NCBI GenBank assembly: GCA_030445275.1
Contig: JAUCSE010000041.1
Coordinates: 1 to 64,000 of the forward strand
Reading direction: 5' to 3'
Source of the DNA: Mucilaginibacter sp.
Lineage (GTDB): Bacteria > Bacteroidota > Bacteroidia > Sphingobacteriales > Sphingobacteriaceae
Length of the DNA stretch: 64,000 nucleotides
Under the pieces are notes generated by a model. That model was not told where the DNA came from. It saw nothing but the letters and a program-made list of their open reading frames with translations, and did no database searches. How positions within the stretch are numbered: the first letter of the stretch is position 1; every line of letters starts with the position of its first letter. Position numbers and translations under genes: made by a program. Below are positions 53,546-62,155 of this stretch, piece after piece.

Positions 53546-55051
53546 TTAATAACGGTCATCGTCAAGATCCAGATCGTCTTCATCAGGCTGCAGGTTAAAC
53601 AGGCTGTTAAACATATCTGAAAACGCAAAGCCATTATCCAAAAATCCTTTATTTAATTGCGAAAACTCTGACAGGCCGTGCAATACGAACTCCATCAGCA
53701 GCAATTGTTGGTTTTCAGTAAGGCGGGGGTGTATCTTTTTAACCAGATCTTTTAGGCCTGCAACTTCATTAAGCGCTTTTTTGTAATCCTGTAATGACAT
53801 ATCATCAACCAGGGCCACATTATTACCTTCGCCGAACCAATTAATAATACTGGTATAAGGGTTAGAGGCCTTTGTTTTTTTTGCTTTTTCAGGATCAGGG
53901 AAGAACTCCAATAGTGAGGATTTAATAGCTTTGCCTATTAGTATATTGGCCACCTTACCCGGGCCTTCCAGCTCGCCTTCATATACCAGTTCAATTTTAC
54001 CGGTAATGGCAGGTATTACCCCTAAAAAGTCGGTTATACGTACAAAGGTGCTTGTTTCGTTATTGATGATCATGCGGCGCTCGGCATTGCTGATCAGGTT
54101 TTCATAGGCTGAAATAGTTAAACGTGCCGATACGCCTGATTTTTTATCGACATATTCAGAGTTACGAGCTTCAAAAGCAATTTGTTCTATTAAGTTTTTC
54201 ACCAAACTATCGGCCTCAACAGTAGTGCGCTGCTCGTCAGTAAGTGATGCTTCCTGTTGGGTAATCTTTCTTGAAATTTCAACCGAACGTGGATAGTGCG
54301 TTAATATCTGGCTTTCAATACGATCCTTAAGTGGGGTAACTATCGAACCTCGGTTGGTGTAATCTTCAGGGTTGGCAGTAAATACAAACTGGATATCCAA
54401 CGGCAAACGCAGTTTAAAACCACGGATCTGGATATCTCTTTCCTGGAGGATGTTAAATAACGATACCTGGATACGAGCTTGTAAGTCGGGCAGTTCGTTG
54501 ATCACGAAGATACCACGATGCGCACGTGGGATCAGTCCAAAATGGATCACCCGCTCATCAGAGTAGGTCAATTTTAGGGTAGCTGCTTTAATAGGGTCAA
54601 CATCACCTATCAGGTCGGCAACTGTAACATCAGGGGTAGCCAGTTTTTCGGTATAACGTTCTGAGCGGTGTATCCAGCCGATAGGCGTATTATCACCCTT
54701 TTCTGTTATCGCGCTATGACCATACCATGAAATAGGATTGTAGGGGTCATCAAACAGGTCTGATCCTTCAATATAGGGTACATATTCGTCTAGCAGGTTA
54801 ACCAGCAAGCGTGCAATACGGGTTTTGGCCTGACCGCGTAAACCCAATAGCAAAATATTATGCCTTGATAATATAGCGGTTTGCAGATCAGGGATAACGG
54901 TATCTTCAAAGCCAATAATGCCCTGAAATCCACCTTCACGTTTTTTTAGCTGGGTTATTAAATTGGCACGTAATTCGTCTTTAACCGATCGGCTTTTATA
55001 ACCAGTTTTTTTTAGCTGACCAAGGGTTTTTATATCAAGTAATTTACTCAT
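53546..55051 (-). CDS. MoxR/ChlI-type AAA+ ATPase
   Basis: A 501-aa AAA+ ATPase related to magnesium-chelatase subunit I and MoxR. Walker A is GLRGQAKT (70-77), with the acidic Walker B equivalent in GIFVINELPD, and sensor text in FTANPEDYTNRGSIVTPLKDR. A C-terminal helical region (about 290-500) ends in an acidic cluster (PDEDDLDLDDD). The family usually acts with a VWA-domain protein to remodel or insert metal into a target. A VWA gene lies two genes upstream in the same operon. No chelatase H subunit is in the window, so the target is unknown. Confidence 0.88.
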   Translation of the reverse strand: MSKLLDIKTLGQLKKTGYKSRSVKDELRANLITQLKKREGGFQGIIGFEDTVIPDLQTAILSRHNILLLGLRGQAKTRIARLLVNLLDEYVPYIEGSDLFDDPYNPISWYGHSAITEKGDNTPIGWIHRSERYTEKLATPDVTVADLIGDVDPIKAATLKLTYSDERVIHFGLIPRAHRGIFVINELPDLQARIQVSLFNILQERDIQIRGFKLRLPLDIQFVFTANPEDYTNRGSIVTPLKDRIESQILTHYPRSVEISRKITQQEASLTDEQRTTVEADSLVKNLIEQIAFEARNSEYVDKKSGVSARLTISAYENLISNAERRMIINNETSTFVRITDFLGVIPAITGKIELVYEGELEGPGKVANILIGKAIKSSLLEFFPDPEKAKKTKASNPYTSIINWFGEGNNVALVDDMSLQDYKKALNEVAGLKDLVKKIHPRLTENQQLLLMEFVLHGLSEFSQLNKGFLDNGFAFSDMFNSLFNLQPDEDDLDLDDDRY

Positions 55052-55065
55052 GTAATGCTCTATTG

Positions 55066-55446
55066 TTATAATATATAATTACTAACCTCGATCAGGTTTT
55101 GATCGGGATCGCGAAAATAAACTGATCGTATTTTGCCGGTAGCTCCGGTACGTTCAAATATTCCCTCTGTTTGTATGTGCTTATTTTCGAGTTCTGTTTT
55201 AATTTCATCAACCGCATCAGCTGTAATAAAACAAATATCAATAGCACCGGGTGTAGGATGATCAGCCTTTGGCTCAAACTCCTTCCCTTTTTGATGCAGG
55301 TTAAGCTTTTGATTGCCAAACTTCAGGGCTTTTCTATTATCCCCAAATGTTTCCACTTCCATACCCAATACATTGGTATAAAACGTGCAAGTTTCCTCTA
55401 TATTTTTTACGGTTAAAACCAGGTGATCAATACGGTCAATTTTCAT
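55066..55446 (-). CDS. VOC-family (glyoxalase-like) protein
   Basis: A 126-aa protein of the vicinal-oxygen-chelate superfamily with two beta-alpha-beta-beta-beta units. Visible: [24 protein letters not shown] (first metal His, about 7), [23 protein letters not shown] and [16 protein letters not shown] with the final Glu. Likely a metal-dependent enzyme or a binding protein; the substrate is unknown. ATG 55446 is preferred to the frame start at 55476, which would overlap a GATGTGCAGAT-type repeat. It separates the VWA and MoxR-type genes in the operon. Confidence 0.87.
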   Translation of the reverse strand: MKIDRIDHLVLTVKNIEETCTFYTNVLGMEVETFGDNRKALKFGNQKLNLHQKGKEFEPKADHPTPGAIDICFITADAVDEIKTELENKHIQTEGIFERTGATGKIRSVYFRDPDQNLIEVSNYIL

Positions 55447-55478
55447 GGTATCATTAATATCTGCACATCCGCACATTT

Positions 55479-56576
55479 TTATCTTACCGTTTTTCTCCTG
55501 TTTCTGGCGTAATCCTCAAAAATATATTCACCTAAATTATTTAATGAACTGTAAAAAGCCTTGCCGCCGTTTGTTTCTGTGAATTTACGAACAAACTGCT
55601 GTAAATAAGGATCTTTAGCTATCATAAAAGTGGTGATGGGGATTTTTAAACGCTTGCACTGAGCGGCCATGTTCAGGGTTTTGTTCACCACTTTCCTATC
55701 AAGTCCGATGCTGTTTTTATAATATTTGGTACCTTCCTTTAAGCAGGTGGGCTTACCATCAGTGATCATAAATATTTGCTTGTTGTGTGTTTTGCGCCTG
55801 CGTAGCAGGTCAGTTGCTAGCTCCAGCCCGGCATAGGTATTGGTATGGTAAGGGCCCACTTGCAAATACGGCAGATCCTGCAGAGTTATCGGCCAGGCAT
55901 CATTACCAAAAACAACAATATCTAAAGTATCCTTTGGGTATTTGGTACGGATGAGCTCGGCAAGGGCCATAGCCACTTTTTTGGCTGGGGTAATCCTGTC
56001 TTCACCATATAAAATCATAGAATGCGATATATCGATCATCAGCACGGTTGAGGTAAGGGTTTTATAGTCCATTTCCTCCACTTCCAGGTCGCGTTCGGTC
56101 ATCATAAAATCGCCGATACCGTGGTTAACCTGGGCATTATGGATAGATTGGGTCATATCAATCTGATCCAGGCTATCACCAAATTCAAACTCGCGGCGTT
56201 CGGCATTTTTTTCATCGCCCTGGCCCGATTGGGGGGTGCGGTGATTGCCTTTACCTGATTTTTTTAATTTACCGAAGATCTCCTCCAAAGCCGACTGGCG
56301 GATGCTTTGCTCCGTTTTAGCAGTGATGTTAAAACCACCATTTTGCTGATCCTCATCAAGGTAGCCTTTTTGTTTTAGCTCGTCAATAAAATCGCCCATA
56401 CCATAATCATCATTGGTAAGGTTGTATTGTTTATCGAGTTCGTTTAGCCAGGCTAAAGCTTCGCCTGCATCGCCCGCGGTATAGTTGAGCAATTCCAGGA
56501 ATAACTTTAATAATTCTTCAAATCCGCCTTTGGGAATCTGGTTGGGCTTAAACTTTGAAAATCCAAAACCACGCAT
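55479..56576 (-). CDS. VWA-domain protein partnering a MoxR/ChlI-type ATPase
   Basis: A 365-aa protein. N-terminal helical region (1-165, with a Gly/Asn/Lys-rich stretch near 105-125) and a C-terminal von Willebrand A domain (about 170-355). The MIDAS metal site is complete in the first loop, DISHS (Asp182, Ser184, Ser186), with [17 protein letters not shown] providing the later Asp. The pair resembles ChlD/CoxE-like partners of MoxR ATPases. First gene of the six-gene minus-strand operon; its RNA start would lie in the repeat-rich 56577-56990 gap. Confidence 0.88.
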   Translation of the reverse strand: MRGFGFSKFKPNQIPKGGFEELLKLFLELLNYTAGDAGEALAWLNELDKQYNLTNDDYGMGDFIDELKQKGYLDEDQQNGGFNITAKTEQSIRQSALEEIFGKLKKSGKGNHRTPQSGQGDEKNAERREFEFGDSLDQIDMTQSIHNAQVNHGIGDFMMTERDLEVEEMDYKTLTSTVLMIDISHSMILYGEDRITPAKKVAMALAELIRTKYPKDTLDIVVFGNDAWPITLQDLPYLQVGPYHTNTYAGLELATDLLRRRKTHNKQIFMITDGKPTCLKEGTKYYKNSIGLDRKVVNKTLNMAAQCKRLKIPITTFMIAKDPYLQQFVRKFTETNGGKAFYSSLNNLGEYIFEDYARNRRKTVR

Positions 56577-56740
56577 ATCTTATCCTTTCTACACATAAAG
56601 AAACGGATAATTATTCTTAAAAGTTTCGTATAGCAGGTATTAAAACAAATTGTTAGGTAAGTATGACAAAAGGTTGATGTGCGGGTGGATGTGCAGATGT
56701 GCGGATTTTAAATGTGCAGATTGAAACTAATCAAAAAGCA

Positions 56741-56942
56741 CGTCATTGCGAGGTACGAAGCAATCTCTATACTATACAGGGCAGATAATGTCTATCGCTT
56801 TTTGTCTGAACCATGATTAAATGGACTAAAGGATTCCCACGATTAAAACTCACCCTGTCATTCTGAGCGTAGCGAAGAACTATCCCTTGAATGAAGTGAA
56901 AAATCTAATCGTAGAATAGATCCTTCGTTCCTCAGGATGACA
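56741..56942. repeat. Three dispersed repeats in a 414-base gap
   Basis: The gap has no gene. It holds CGTCATTGCGAGGTACGAAG (56741-56760), a GTCTGAACCATGATTAAA copy (56803-56820) and a GTCATTCTGAGCGTAGCGAAG palindrome (56857-56942; its right end is the complement CTTCGTTCCTCAGGATGACA). Upstream, near 56679-56720, are GATGTGCAGATGTGCGGAT-type words as in the 23.2-kb palindrome. Confidence 0.7.
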
Positions 56943-56990
56943 ATCTTCAAAAAGACATATAGAGTTTAGAATTTTTAGAGTTTCAACGAA

Positions 56991-57869
56991 CTATAAATAG
57001 GCTAAACTATTCAATAATTCGGGTGTATAAATCGGGTTGGCACCGCGCTGACTGGCTACGTACGCCCCTACGGAGCATGCCTTGTCTACTACGGTTTGCA
57101 TAGGTTGTTTGGAAAGTACTCCGGCCACAAGGGTAGCCAGGAATGCATCACCGGCGCCTACGGAGTCGCCTACTTTTACGGGGCAACCGGGGCTTTCGTA
57201 AAACTCATGATCATGCCATATGATAGCGCCGTTTTCGCCGCGGGTTACGCAAATGGTTTGATTATGGTATTTGGAACGGAACTCGTTGATCTGATCTCGT
57301 AGCGAACGGCTGCTGCCACCGATCAGCAAGTTGGCTTCTTCTTCGTTCATCTTTACTACGTTGGCACGGGCCGTCAGCGTTTCGATGGTCGACAAGGTAT
57401 AGTGGGGTGGCCTCAGGTTTACATCAAATATTTTGAGCGCCGTTGTTTCGTCAAGTAGGTTTAACAGGGTTTCGCGGGTGGTAGTATTGCGGCAGGCCAG
57501 GCTGCCGTATACAATGGCCGATACTTTTTTGCCCGCTTCAGTTAACTCGTCTGTTGTTTGGATATTATCCCAGGATACGGGTTCAGGTATAATATAGGTG
57601 GCCTGGTTATTTTCATCAAGCTGTACAGTAACCTCACAGGTGGGTAATTCATCGTCGCGTTGAATGAGGGGTGAATTTAAGCCGCTTTTTTGCAAAAAGT
57701 TTACTAAGCTATCGCCGCTGCTATCCATACCAACTGAGCTGGCAAAAGTAACACTAACGCCCTGTTGCACCAGGTGTCTGGCCACATTCATCGGGGCGCC
57801 ACCAGCCTTTTTACCGTCGCCAAAGGCATCCCATAAAACTTCGCCGAAGCTTAATACCTGATTTTTCAT
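56991..57869 (-). CDS. PfkB-family carbohydrate kinase (fructokinase-like)
   Basis: A 292-aa sugar kinase of the ribokinase/PfkB family. It opens with SFGEVLWDAFGDGKKAGGAPMNVARHLVQQG (substrate-binding GGAPxNVA) and has FDVNLRPPHY, VVKMNEEEANLL and CVTRGENGAIIW. The signature GAGDAF (about 237-242) carries the catalytic Asp and anion hole. GGAPMNVA and NLRPP are typical of fructokinases, but sugar specificity is not certain. It stands alone between repeat-filled gaps. Confidence 0.88.
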   Translation of the reverse strand: MKNQVLSFGEVLWDAFGDGKKAGGAPMNVARHLVQQGVSVTFASSVGMDSSGDSLVNFLQKSGLNSPLIQRDDELPTCEVTVQLDENNQATYIIPEPVSWDNIQTTDELTEAGKKVSAIVYGSLACRNTTTRETLLNLLDETTALKIFDVNLRPPHYTLSTIETLTARANVVKMNEEEANLLIGGSSRSLRDQINEFRSKYHNQTICVTRGENGAIIWHDHEFYESPGCPVKVGDSVGAGDAFLATLVAGVLSKQPMQTVVDKACSVGAYVASQRGANPIYTPELLNSLAYL

Positions 57870-57929
57870 AAAGCCAATGTTAAGTTTGATGTAGTAAGTT
57901 TCAAATATAACAGGATTTTTTTGAGATTT

Positions 57930-58046
57930 TGTCTGAACCGGGATTTGTCTGAACCAGGATTTATCAGATTTTTGGATTTAACAGATTTTATTTATAATCG
58001 TAATAATCCCTTAATCGTGCGAATCCCGGTTCCGACAAAATCATAT
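57930..58046. repeat. GTCTGAACCAGGATT-type dispersed repeats
   Basis: TTTGTCTGAACCGGGATT and TTTGTCTGAACCAGGATTTA stand in tandem (57930-57964), and an inverted form, GAATCCCGGTTCCGACAAAA, follows at 58021-58040. This is the same family as at 23302-23471. Confidence 0.7.
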
Positions 58047-58072
58047 TCCGACAATTTTTCTATATTTAGTTC

Positions 58073-58492
58073 ATGAAAAAGTACATCTTATCTTGTTTCC
58101 TGATACTTGTTTCTTGTATCTCCTATGCTCAGGACAGGCAGGCCATAATAAAAGTGATGCATACTCAGCAGCTGGCCTGGAATCGGGGTGATATCAATGG
58201 CTTTATGCAAGGATATTGGAAATCTGATTCGCTGCTGTTTGTAGGTAAAACTGCACCAACCTATGGCTGGCAAACTACCCTTGAACATTACAAGAAAACA
58301 TATCCGAACAAGGCAGCCATGGGGCAGCTTACCTTTACCTTTTTACAGGTAAAAGTGCTTGATGGCACCAATGCCTTCCTGTTAGGTGGTTGGAAACTTA
58401 AACGCGCCAAAGATGCTCCCGGTGGTTATTATACCCTATGGTTCAAAAAAATAAAGGGGGAGTGGAAGATAGTGTGCGACCATACATCGTAG
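58073..58492 (+). CDS. Exported DUF4440 (NTF2/SnoaL-like) protein
   Basis: A 139-aa exported protein: signal peptide (about 1-19, ending CISYAQ), then an NTF2-like alpha-beta fold of the DUF4440 type. DRQAIIKVMHTQQLAWNRGDINGFMQGYWKSDSLLFVG is the family opening, and it closes with GGYYTLWFKKIKGEWKIVCDHTS. These proteins bind small ligands or act as isomerases; the role here is unknown. It is transcribed alone, towards the cupin-like gene. Confidence 0.85.
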   Translation: MKKYILSCFLILVSCISYAQDRQAIIKVMHTQQLAWNRGDINGFMQGYWKSDSLLFVGKTAPTYGWQTTLEHYKKTYPNKAAMGQLTFTFLQVKVLDGTNAFLLGGWKLKRAKDAPGGYYTLWFKKIKGEWKIVCDHTS

Positions 58493-58569
58493 TTAATAAT
58501 CCATTCTCTTTAAACAAAAATGGTGATGAATTCATGCATCGCCATTTAAATGTTTTATGACTTAAAACT

Positions 58570-59451
58570 CTACAACGGTTTTCCGGCGGCAAGCTCGCGA
58601 TTGGCCCATTTTACGGCCAGTTCTTCGCGGAATTTGGCGTATTTTTCTTTAAAGGCCATTTTCAATACGCTATCAACTCCGCCTTTGATGGCCAGGTTAT
58701 ACAGACTGGCGGCTTTGCGACTTAGGGAAGCATCCCAGGCGCGCAGACTCAGGGAGTATGAACCGTCAATATATTTCATCCAGTGCCAGTAGCCGGTTGG
58801 CATAAACAGGGTATCGCCATGTTCTAAAAATACCTCTATGCCTTCAACACCGTCAAGTGCGGGGAATTTTTTAACATCTGGATTTGCTACATCATAATCT
58901 TCCAGCGCGTAAGTAGCGTTTGGTATACAGTATAAGCGGCGTTTCCATTTGTTTTCGAACAAGATCACGTGTTTGCGCCCGCCAAAGTGGGTATGAAAAA
59001 TATGCGGCAAGTCAATATCATAATGTAAAAAGGTAACCGAATTAGAGCCACCGAAAAACATAGCTGGCATGCTTTCTAAAAAGCCACCCATCAGGTCTTT
59101 TGGTAATACAATATCATCCAAAAGTTGTGGGGCTTGTTTGAAAATGTTGAAGAAAAATATCCTCAGCTCGGTAGGTTGGCTACGGATCATATCGATGTAC
59201 TCATCAAAGGGCATTTCCGTTGCTGATGAGTTGATGGGTTTTGAAGGATCGGCTTTTGAATTATCATACAAAGGCACTACTTTTTTGCCAACTACCTGTT
59301 TCAGATATTCCGGGGTCCATTTTTCGCGGGCAGGCCAGCTTTTGGTAAGCCCTTTTATTACCAGCGGACGGCGCGGATCTAAATAATTCTTCTTAAAATC
59401 TTCAGGAGAAATATTTTCAACAGTATCAATAGGGCGGAGGATAAAACTCAT
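58570..59451 (-). CDS. Cupin-like (JmjC-type) Fe(II)/2-oxoglutarate-dependent oxygenase
   Basis: A 293-aa cytosolic protein of the cupin_8/JmjC-like group, which hydroxylates proteins or small molecules. The iron triad is complete: His143 and Asp145 in FLHYDIDLPH and His223 in GYWHWMKY. N-terminal text RRPLVIKGLTKSWPAREKWT and the GDTLFMPTGYWHW motif are very characteristic. The C-terminal about 60 residues are helical and may dimerise. The substrate is unknown; the nearest context genes give no clue. Confidence 0.9.
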   Translation of the reverse strand: MSFILRPIDTVENISPEDFKKNYLDPRRPLVIKGLTKSWPAREKWTPEYLKQVVGKKVVPLYDNSKADPSKPINSSATEMPFDEYIDMIRSQPTELRIFFFNIFKQAPQLLDDIVLPKDLMGGFLESMPAMFFGGSNSVTFLHYDIDLPHIFHTHFGGRKHVILFENKWKRRLYCIPNATYALEDYDVANPDVKKFPALDGVEGIEVFLEHGDTLFMPTGYWHWMKYIDGSYSLSLRAWDASLSRKAASLYNLAIKGGVDSVLKMAFKEKYAKFREELAVKWANRELAAGKPL

Positions 59452-59595
59452 ATTGTAATTGCTTTTTCGGCTGTTTTATTTAAATTAATTTAACTTAAAT
59501 ACCGAAAAGCAAACAAAATAACGAAATAAAACCCCAAAAGGTATAAGGTTTTGTGTTAAAAAATGTAATTAATGTCTATCGGCGATTGACTCACC

Positions 59596-59657
59596 CTGTC
59601 ATCTCCGCCAGCCGGCGGATCGACATCCCTCTCTTCGCCTGCGGCGGAAAGAGGGAA
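59596..59657. repeat. CCGCCAGCCGGCGG-type dispersed repeat
   Basis: TCCGCCAGCCGGCGGAT (59606-59622) and a CTCTCTTCGCCTGCGGCGGAAAG hairpin follow GTCAT text. The rest of this 354-base gap (59452-59805) is AT-rich, with a terminator and no gene. Confidence 0.55.
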
Positions 59658-59751
59658 TCGAATCAGTACATCAGCTTTATTTTGTAAGACATCGCCTATC
59701 AGGTATTACAGTTTATTACTGATACAAATTATTAACCAGTAGTGTATAAAA

Positions 59752-59780
59752 AAAGCCCGCTGCTTTCACACCTGGGCTTT
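59752..59780 (-). terminator. Terminator after the fasciclin gene
   Basis: On the minus strand, AAAGCCC...GGGCTTT (stem 59774-59780 with 59752-59758, 15-base loop) followed by a T run. Confidence 0.75.
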
Positions 59781-59805
59781 CTATTAATTTATTTGGATGT
59801 TTAAC

Positions 59806-60354
59806 TTAATTAGGCATTAATACCGCGTTTACTACATGTATTACACCGTTGCTTTGGTTTACATCGGCAATGGTGATCCATGATTTGCCGCCTTTTTCGT
59901 CAATCAGGTATAATTTGGCACCTTGCGACATAACGGTCAGGGTGCCACCGCTTACAGTACTTAGTTCGGCCTTACCTTTGCCTTCTTTTACTTTAGTCAG
60001 TAAATCAGCAGCGCTTAGTTTTCCTGCAACCACATGATAGGTTAAAAGTTTTATTAAAGTTGCTTTGTTAGCTGGTTTAACCAGGTTATCAACGGTACCG
60101 GCCGGCAGTTTGTTAAAAGCCTCATTTGTTGGGGCAAACACAGTGAACGGTCCTGCTGATGATAAAGTTGGTACCAGGCCAGCGGCTTTAACAGCTGCTA
60201 CCAGGGTAGTGTGGTCTTTTGAGTTTACTGCATTTTCAACAATATTTTTATTGGGGTACATGGCTGCGCCACCTACCATTTTTGTCTGAGCGTTAACTTT
60301 AGGCGCAATTGCAAAAGCTGCTAATGCAAACGCCGCGATAATTATTTTTTTCAT
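59806..60354 (-). CDS. Exported fasciclin (FAS1) domain protein
   Basis: A 182-aa exported protein: signal peptide (about 1-22, ending KVNAQ) and one FAS1 domain (about 45-180). H1 and H2 motifs are visible: GPFTVFAPTNEAFNKLPAGTV and LLTYHVVAGKL, ending with VIHVVNAVLMPN. Such proteins mediate adhesion at the cell surface or in the periplasm. It has its own terminator and no operon partners; the 213 bases up to hemW hold nothing recognisable. Confidence 0.92.
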   Translation of the reverse strand: MKKIIIAAFALAAFAIAPKVNAQTKMVGGAAMYPNKNIVENAVNSKDHTTLVAAVKAAGLVPTLSSAGPFTVFAPTNEAFNKLPAGTVDNLVKPANKATLIKLLTYHVVAGKLSAADLLTKVKEGKGKAELSTVSGGTLTVMSQGAKLYLIDEKGGKSWITIADVNQSNGVIHVVNAVLMPN

Positions 60355-60567
60355 TATAGTGATTAGTTTATCAATGTTTTAAATGACACTTGGTAGTGCT
60401 TGTCCGTTTTTAAAGATAACAAAGCTATCACGAGCTCTTGATAGTTTATTAAGTTTATCATATTTGTTACTTACAACAAGATACGGGCAGTTTGACATGG
60501 CGGTTTTTATTTGGTTTAATATTTCTTACAACTAATAGCTTTACCACTAATTTATTCATAAGTACTA

Positions 60568-61689
60568 TTAAAAAAATAAACCTGCCGCTATATTATCGGC
60601 ATAAAGTTTACCTGTGGGAGTCAGGTATAAAGTATTATCTTTTTGTGTTAGCCAACCGTTGTCAAAATAACGACGGGCTGCAATAAGCAATTCATCAGCC
60701 GATGCTTTGGCTATCATATTAAGTTTATCCAAATCAAGGCCCCACATGGTGCGTATGGAGGTCATGATATATTCGTTCAGGCGGTTCTCCTCGGTCAGCG
60801 TTTCCGTTTCGGAGGGTAATTTACCGGTTTCAATAACCTGTATGTATTTGGCATTATTAGCAATATTCCATTGCCGGGCTTCGCTGTTGTATGAATGCGC
60901 AGACGGCCCTATACCCAGGTATTTTACACCCTGCCAGTAGTTGGAGTTATGCCTTGAATAATGGCCTGGTTTACAAAAGTTTGATATTTCATAATGCTCA
61001 AAGCCATGATCATTCATGGCATCCATCAGTACAGTAAACTGTGCCGCGCTTTGCTGATCATTCATTGGTGACTGTTTCTTTTTGCTGATGAATGCTGCCA
61101 GCGCGGTTTGTGGCTCAACCGTCATGGAATAGGCCGATACATGGGGAATGCCCAGCTCAAATAACTTATGCAGATTTTGCTTCCACTTGGTATCGGTTAA
61201 TAAAGGGTAACCGTATATCAGATCGGCAGTAATATTTTCAAAACCTGCATCCTGCGCTCTTTTTACGGAAGATTCGGCATGCCGACTGCGGTGCGCGCGG
61301 TTCATCCACATCAGGTCCTCGTCAAAAAACGATTGGATGCCAATGCTAAAGCGGTTTACATCGGTTTGTCGCAGGGCTTTTATTTTGGTATCGTTCAGAT
61401 CATCCGGATTAGCCTCCAGTGTTATTTCGGCATTTGACGATACGGTATGCAACTCGGTAATGGTATTGATGAGCAGGTTTATTTCATCAGCCTCCAGCAA
61501 CGATGGTGTGCCGCCACCAAAATATATGGTTTCAATGGTTTCATTGTTCAGGTAGCTTTTTTGCAATCGTATCTCTTTTACCAGAGCACGCAGCAGCTCG
61601 TCCTTATATTTTAACGAGGTACTGAAATGGAAATCGCAGTAATGGCATGCCTGTTTGCAAAAAGGAATATGTATGTAGATGCCTGCCAT
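60568..61689 (-). CDS. hemW: Radical SAM protein HemW (haem chaperone)
   Basis: A 373-aa radical SAM protein of the HemW family (formerly annotated as oxygen-independent coproporphyrinogen oxidase). The iron-sulfur motif C-x3-C-x2-C is Cys11, Cys15 and Cys18 in IPFCKQACHYCDFH; YFGGGTPSLL, FSIGIQSFFDEDL and ADLIYGYPLLTD follow. The Cys that follows in true HemN (C-x-x-C-D-F-C-x-C) is replaced by His-Phe, supporting HemW. HemW binds haem and transfers it to respiratory proteins, which suits the large haem-protein locus nearby. The gene begins at a TACCTTTGCCAAATG arrangement. Confidence 0.92.
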   Translation of the reverse strand: MAGIYIHIPFCKQACHYCDFHFSTSLKYKDELLRALVKEIRLQKSYLNNETIETIYFGGGTPSLLEADEINLLINTITELHTVSSNAEITLEANPDDLNDTKIKALRQTDVNRFSIGIQSFFDEDLMWMNRAHRSRHAESSVKRAQDAGFENITADLIYGYPLLTDTKWKQNLHKLFELGIPHVSAYSMTVEPQTALAAFISKKKQSPMNDQQSAAQFTVLMDAMNDHGFEHYEISNFCKPGHYSRHNSNYWQGVKYLGIGPSAHSYNSEARQWNIANNAKYIQVIETGKLPSETETLTEENRLNEYIMTSIRTMWGLDLDKLNMIAKASADELLIAARRYFDNGWLTQKDNTLYLTPTGKLYADNIAAGLFF

Positions 61690-61693
61690 TTGG

Positions 61694-61701
61694 CAAAGGT
61701 A
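61694..61701 (-). promoter_or_regulatory. -7 promoter box for hemW, possibly leaderless
   Basis: TACCTTTG on the minus strand is followed by CCAA and the ATG, the same layout as prfB. Confidence 0.5.
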
Positions 61702-61738
61702 AGTGCAATTGAGGGTTTCTTAATATTTATCTGAATAA

Positions 61739-62155
61739 CACTATGCTGTTCCGGGCACCCGTATCACTGAGTTGGACAAAGATAATCTTAAGATTATAAA
61801 TGTACTTCGCAATAAAAGAGATAACGAGTTGAGTTTTTCAGACCAAGGTTATAAGCAACCTGTCAAAATAAATTATAACCTGTTATGCTATTTCGATCAA
61901 CGTTTGGCCAAGAAATTTAATTATAAATTGGAATGCCTTATTATTCACCTTAAGAGGTATTTCACCAAAACAGATGTTTTAGTTCAGTACGTAGATGAAG
62001 ATTTATTAGACAACTTTCAAAGTTACCTACTTAACCAGGTCAGTAGAAATACCACCAATGCGTATTTATCCGTTTTTCGGCAACATTTTAATAAGATGGT
62101 AGTTAAAGGCGTAATTACAGCATCGCCGTTCTTCAAGCCTTTTACTGATCTGTAA
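61739..62155 (+). pseudogene. Tyrosine recombinase remnant (core-binding SAM-like domain only)
   Basis: The readable frame (open from 61739, first usable start TTG 61772) encodes 127 aa: LECLIIHLKRYFTKTDVLVQYVDEDLLDNFQSYLLNQ, then RNTTNAYLSVFRQHFNKMVVKGVI, which is the SAM-like N-terminal domain of Bacteroidota phage-type integrases. The catalytic domain (R-K-H-R-H-Y) is absent: the frame stops at 62155 and the following DNA is an opposite-strand gene. A proper start codon is also missing. It is probably the remains of an integrase at the left edge of an accessory region. Confidence 0.7.
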
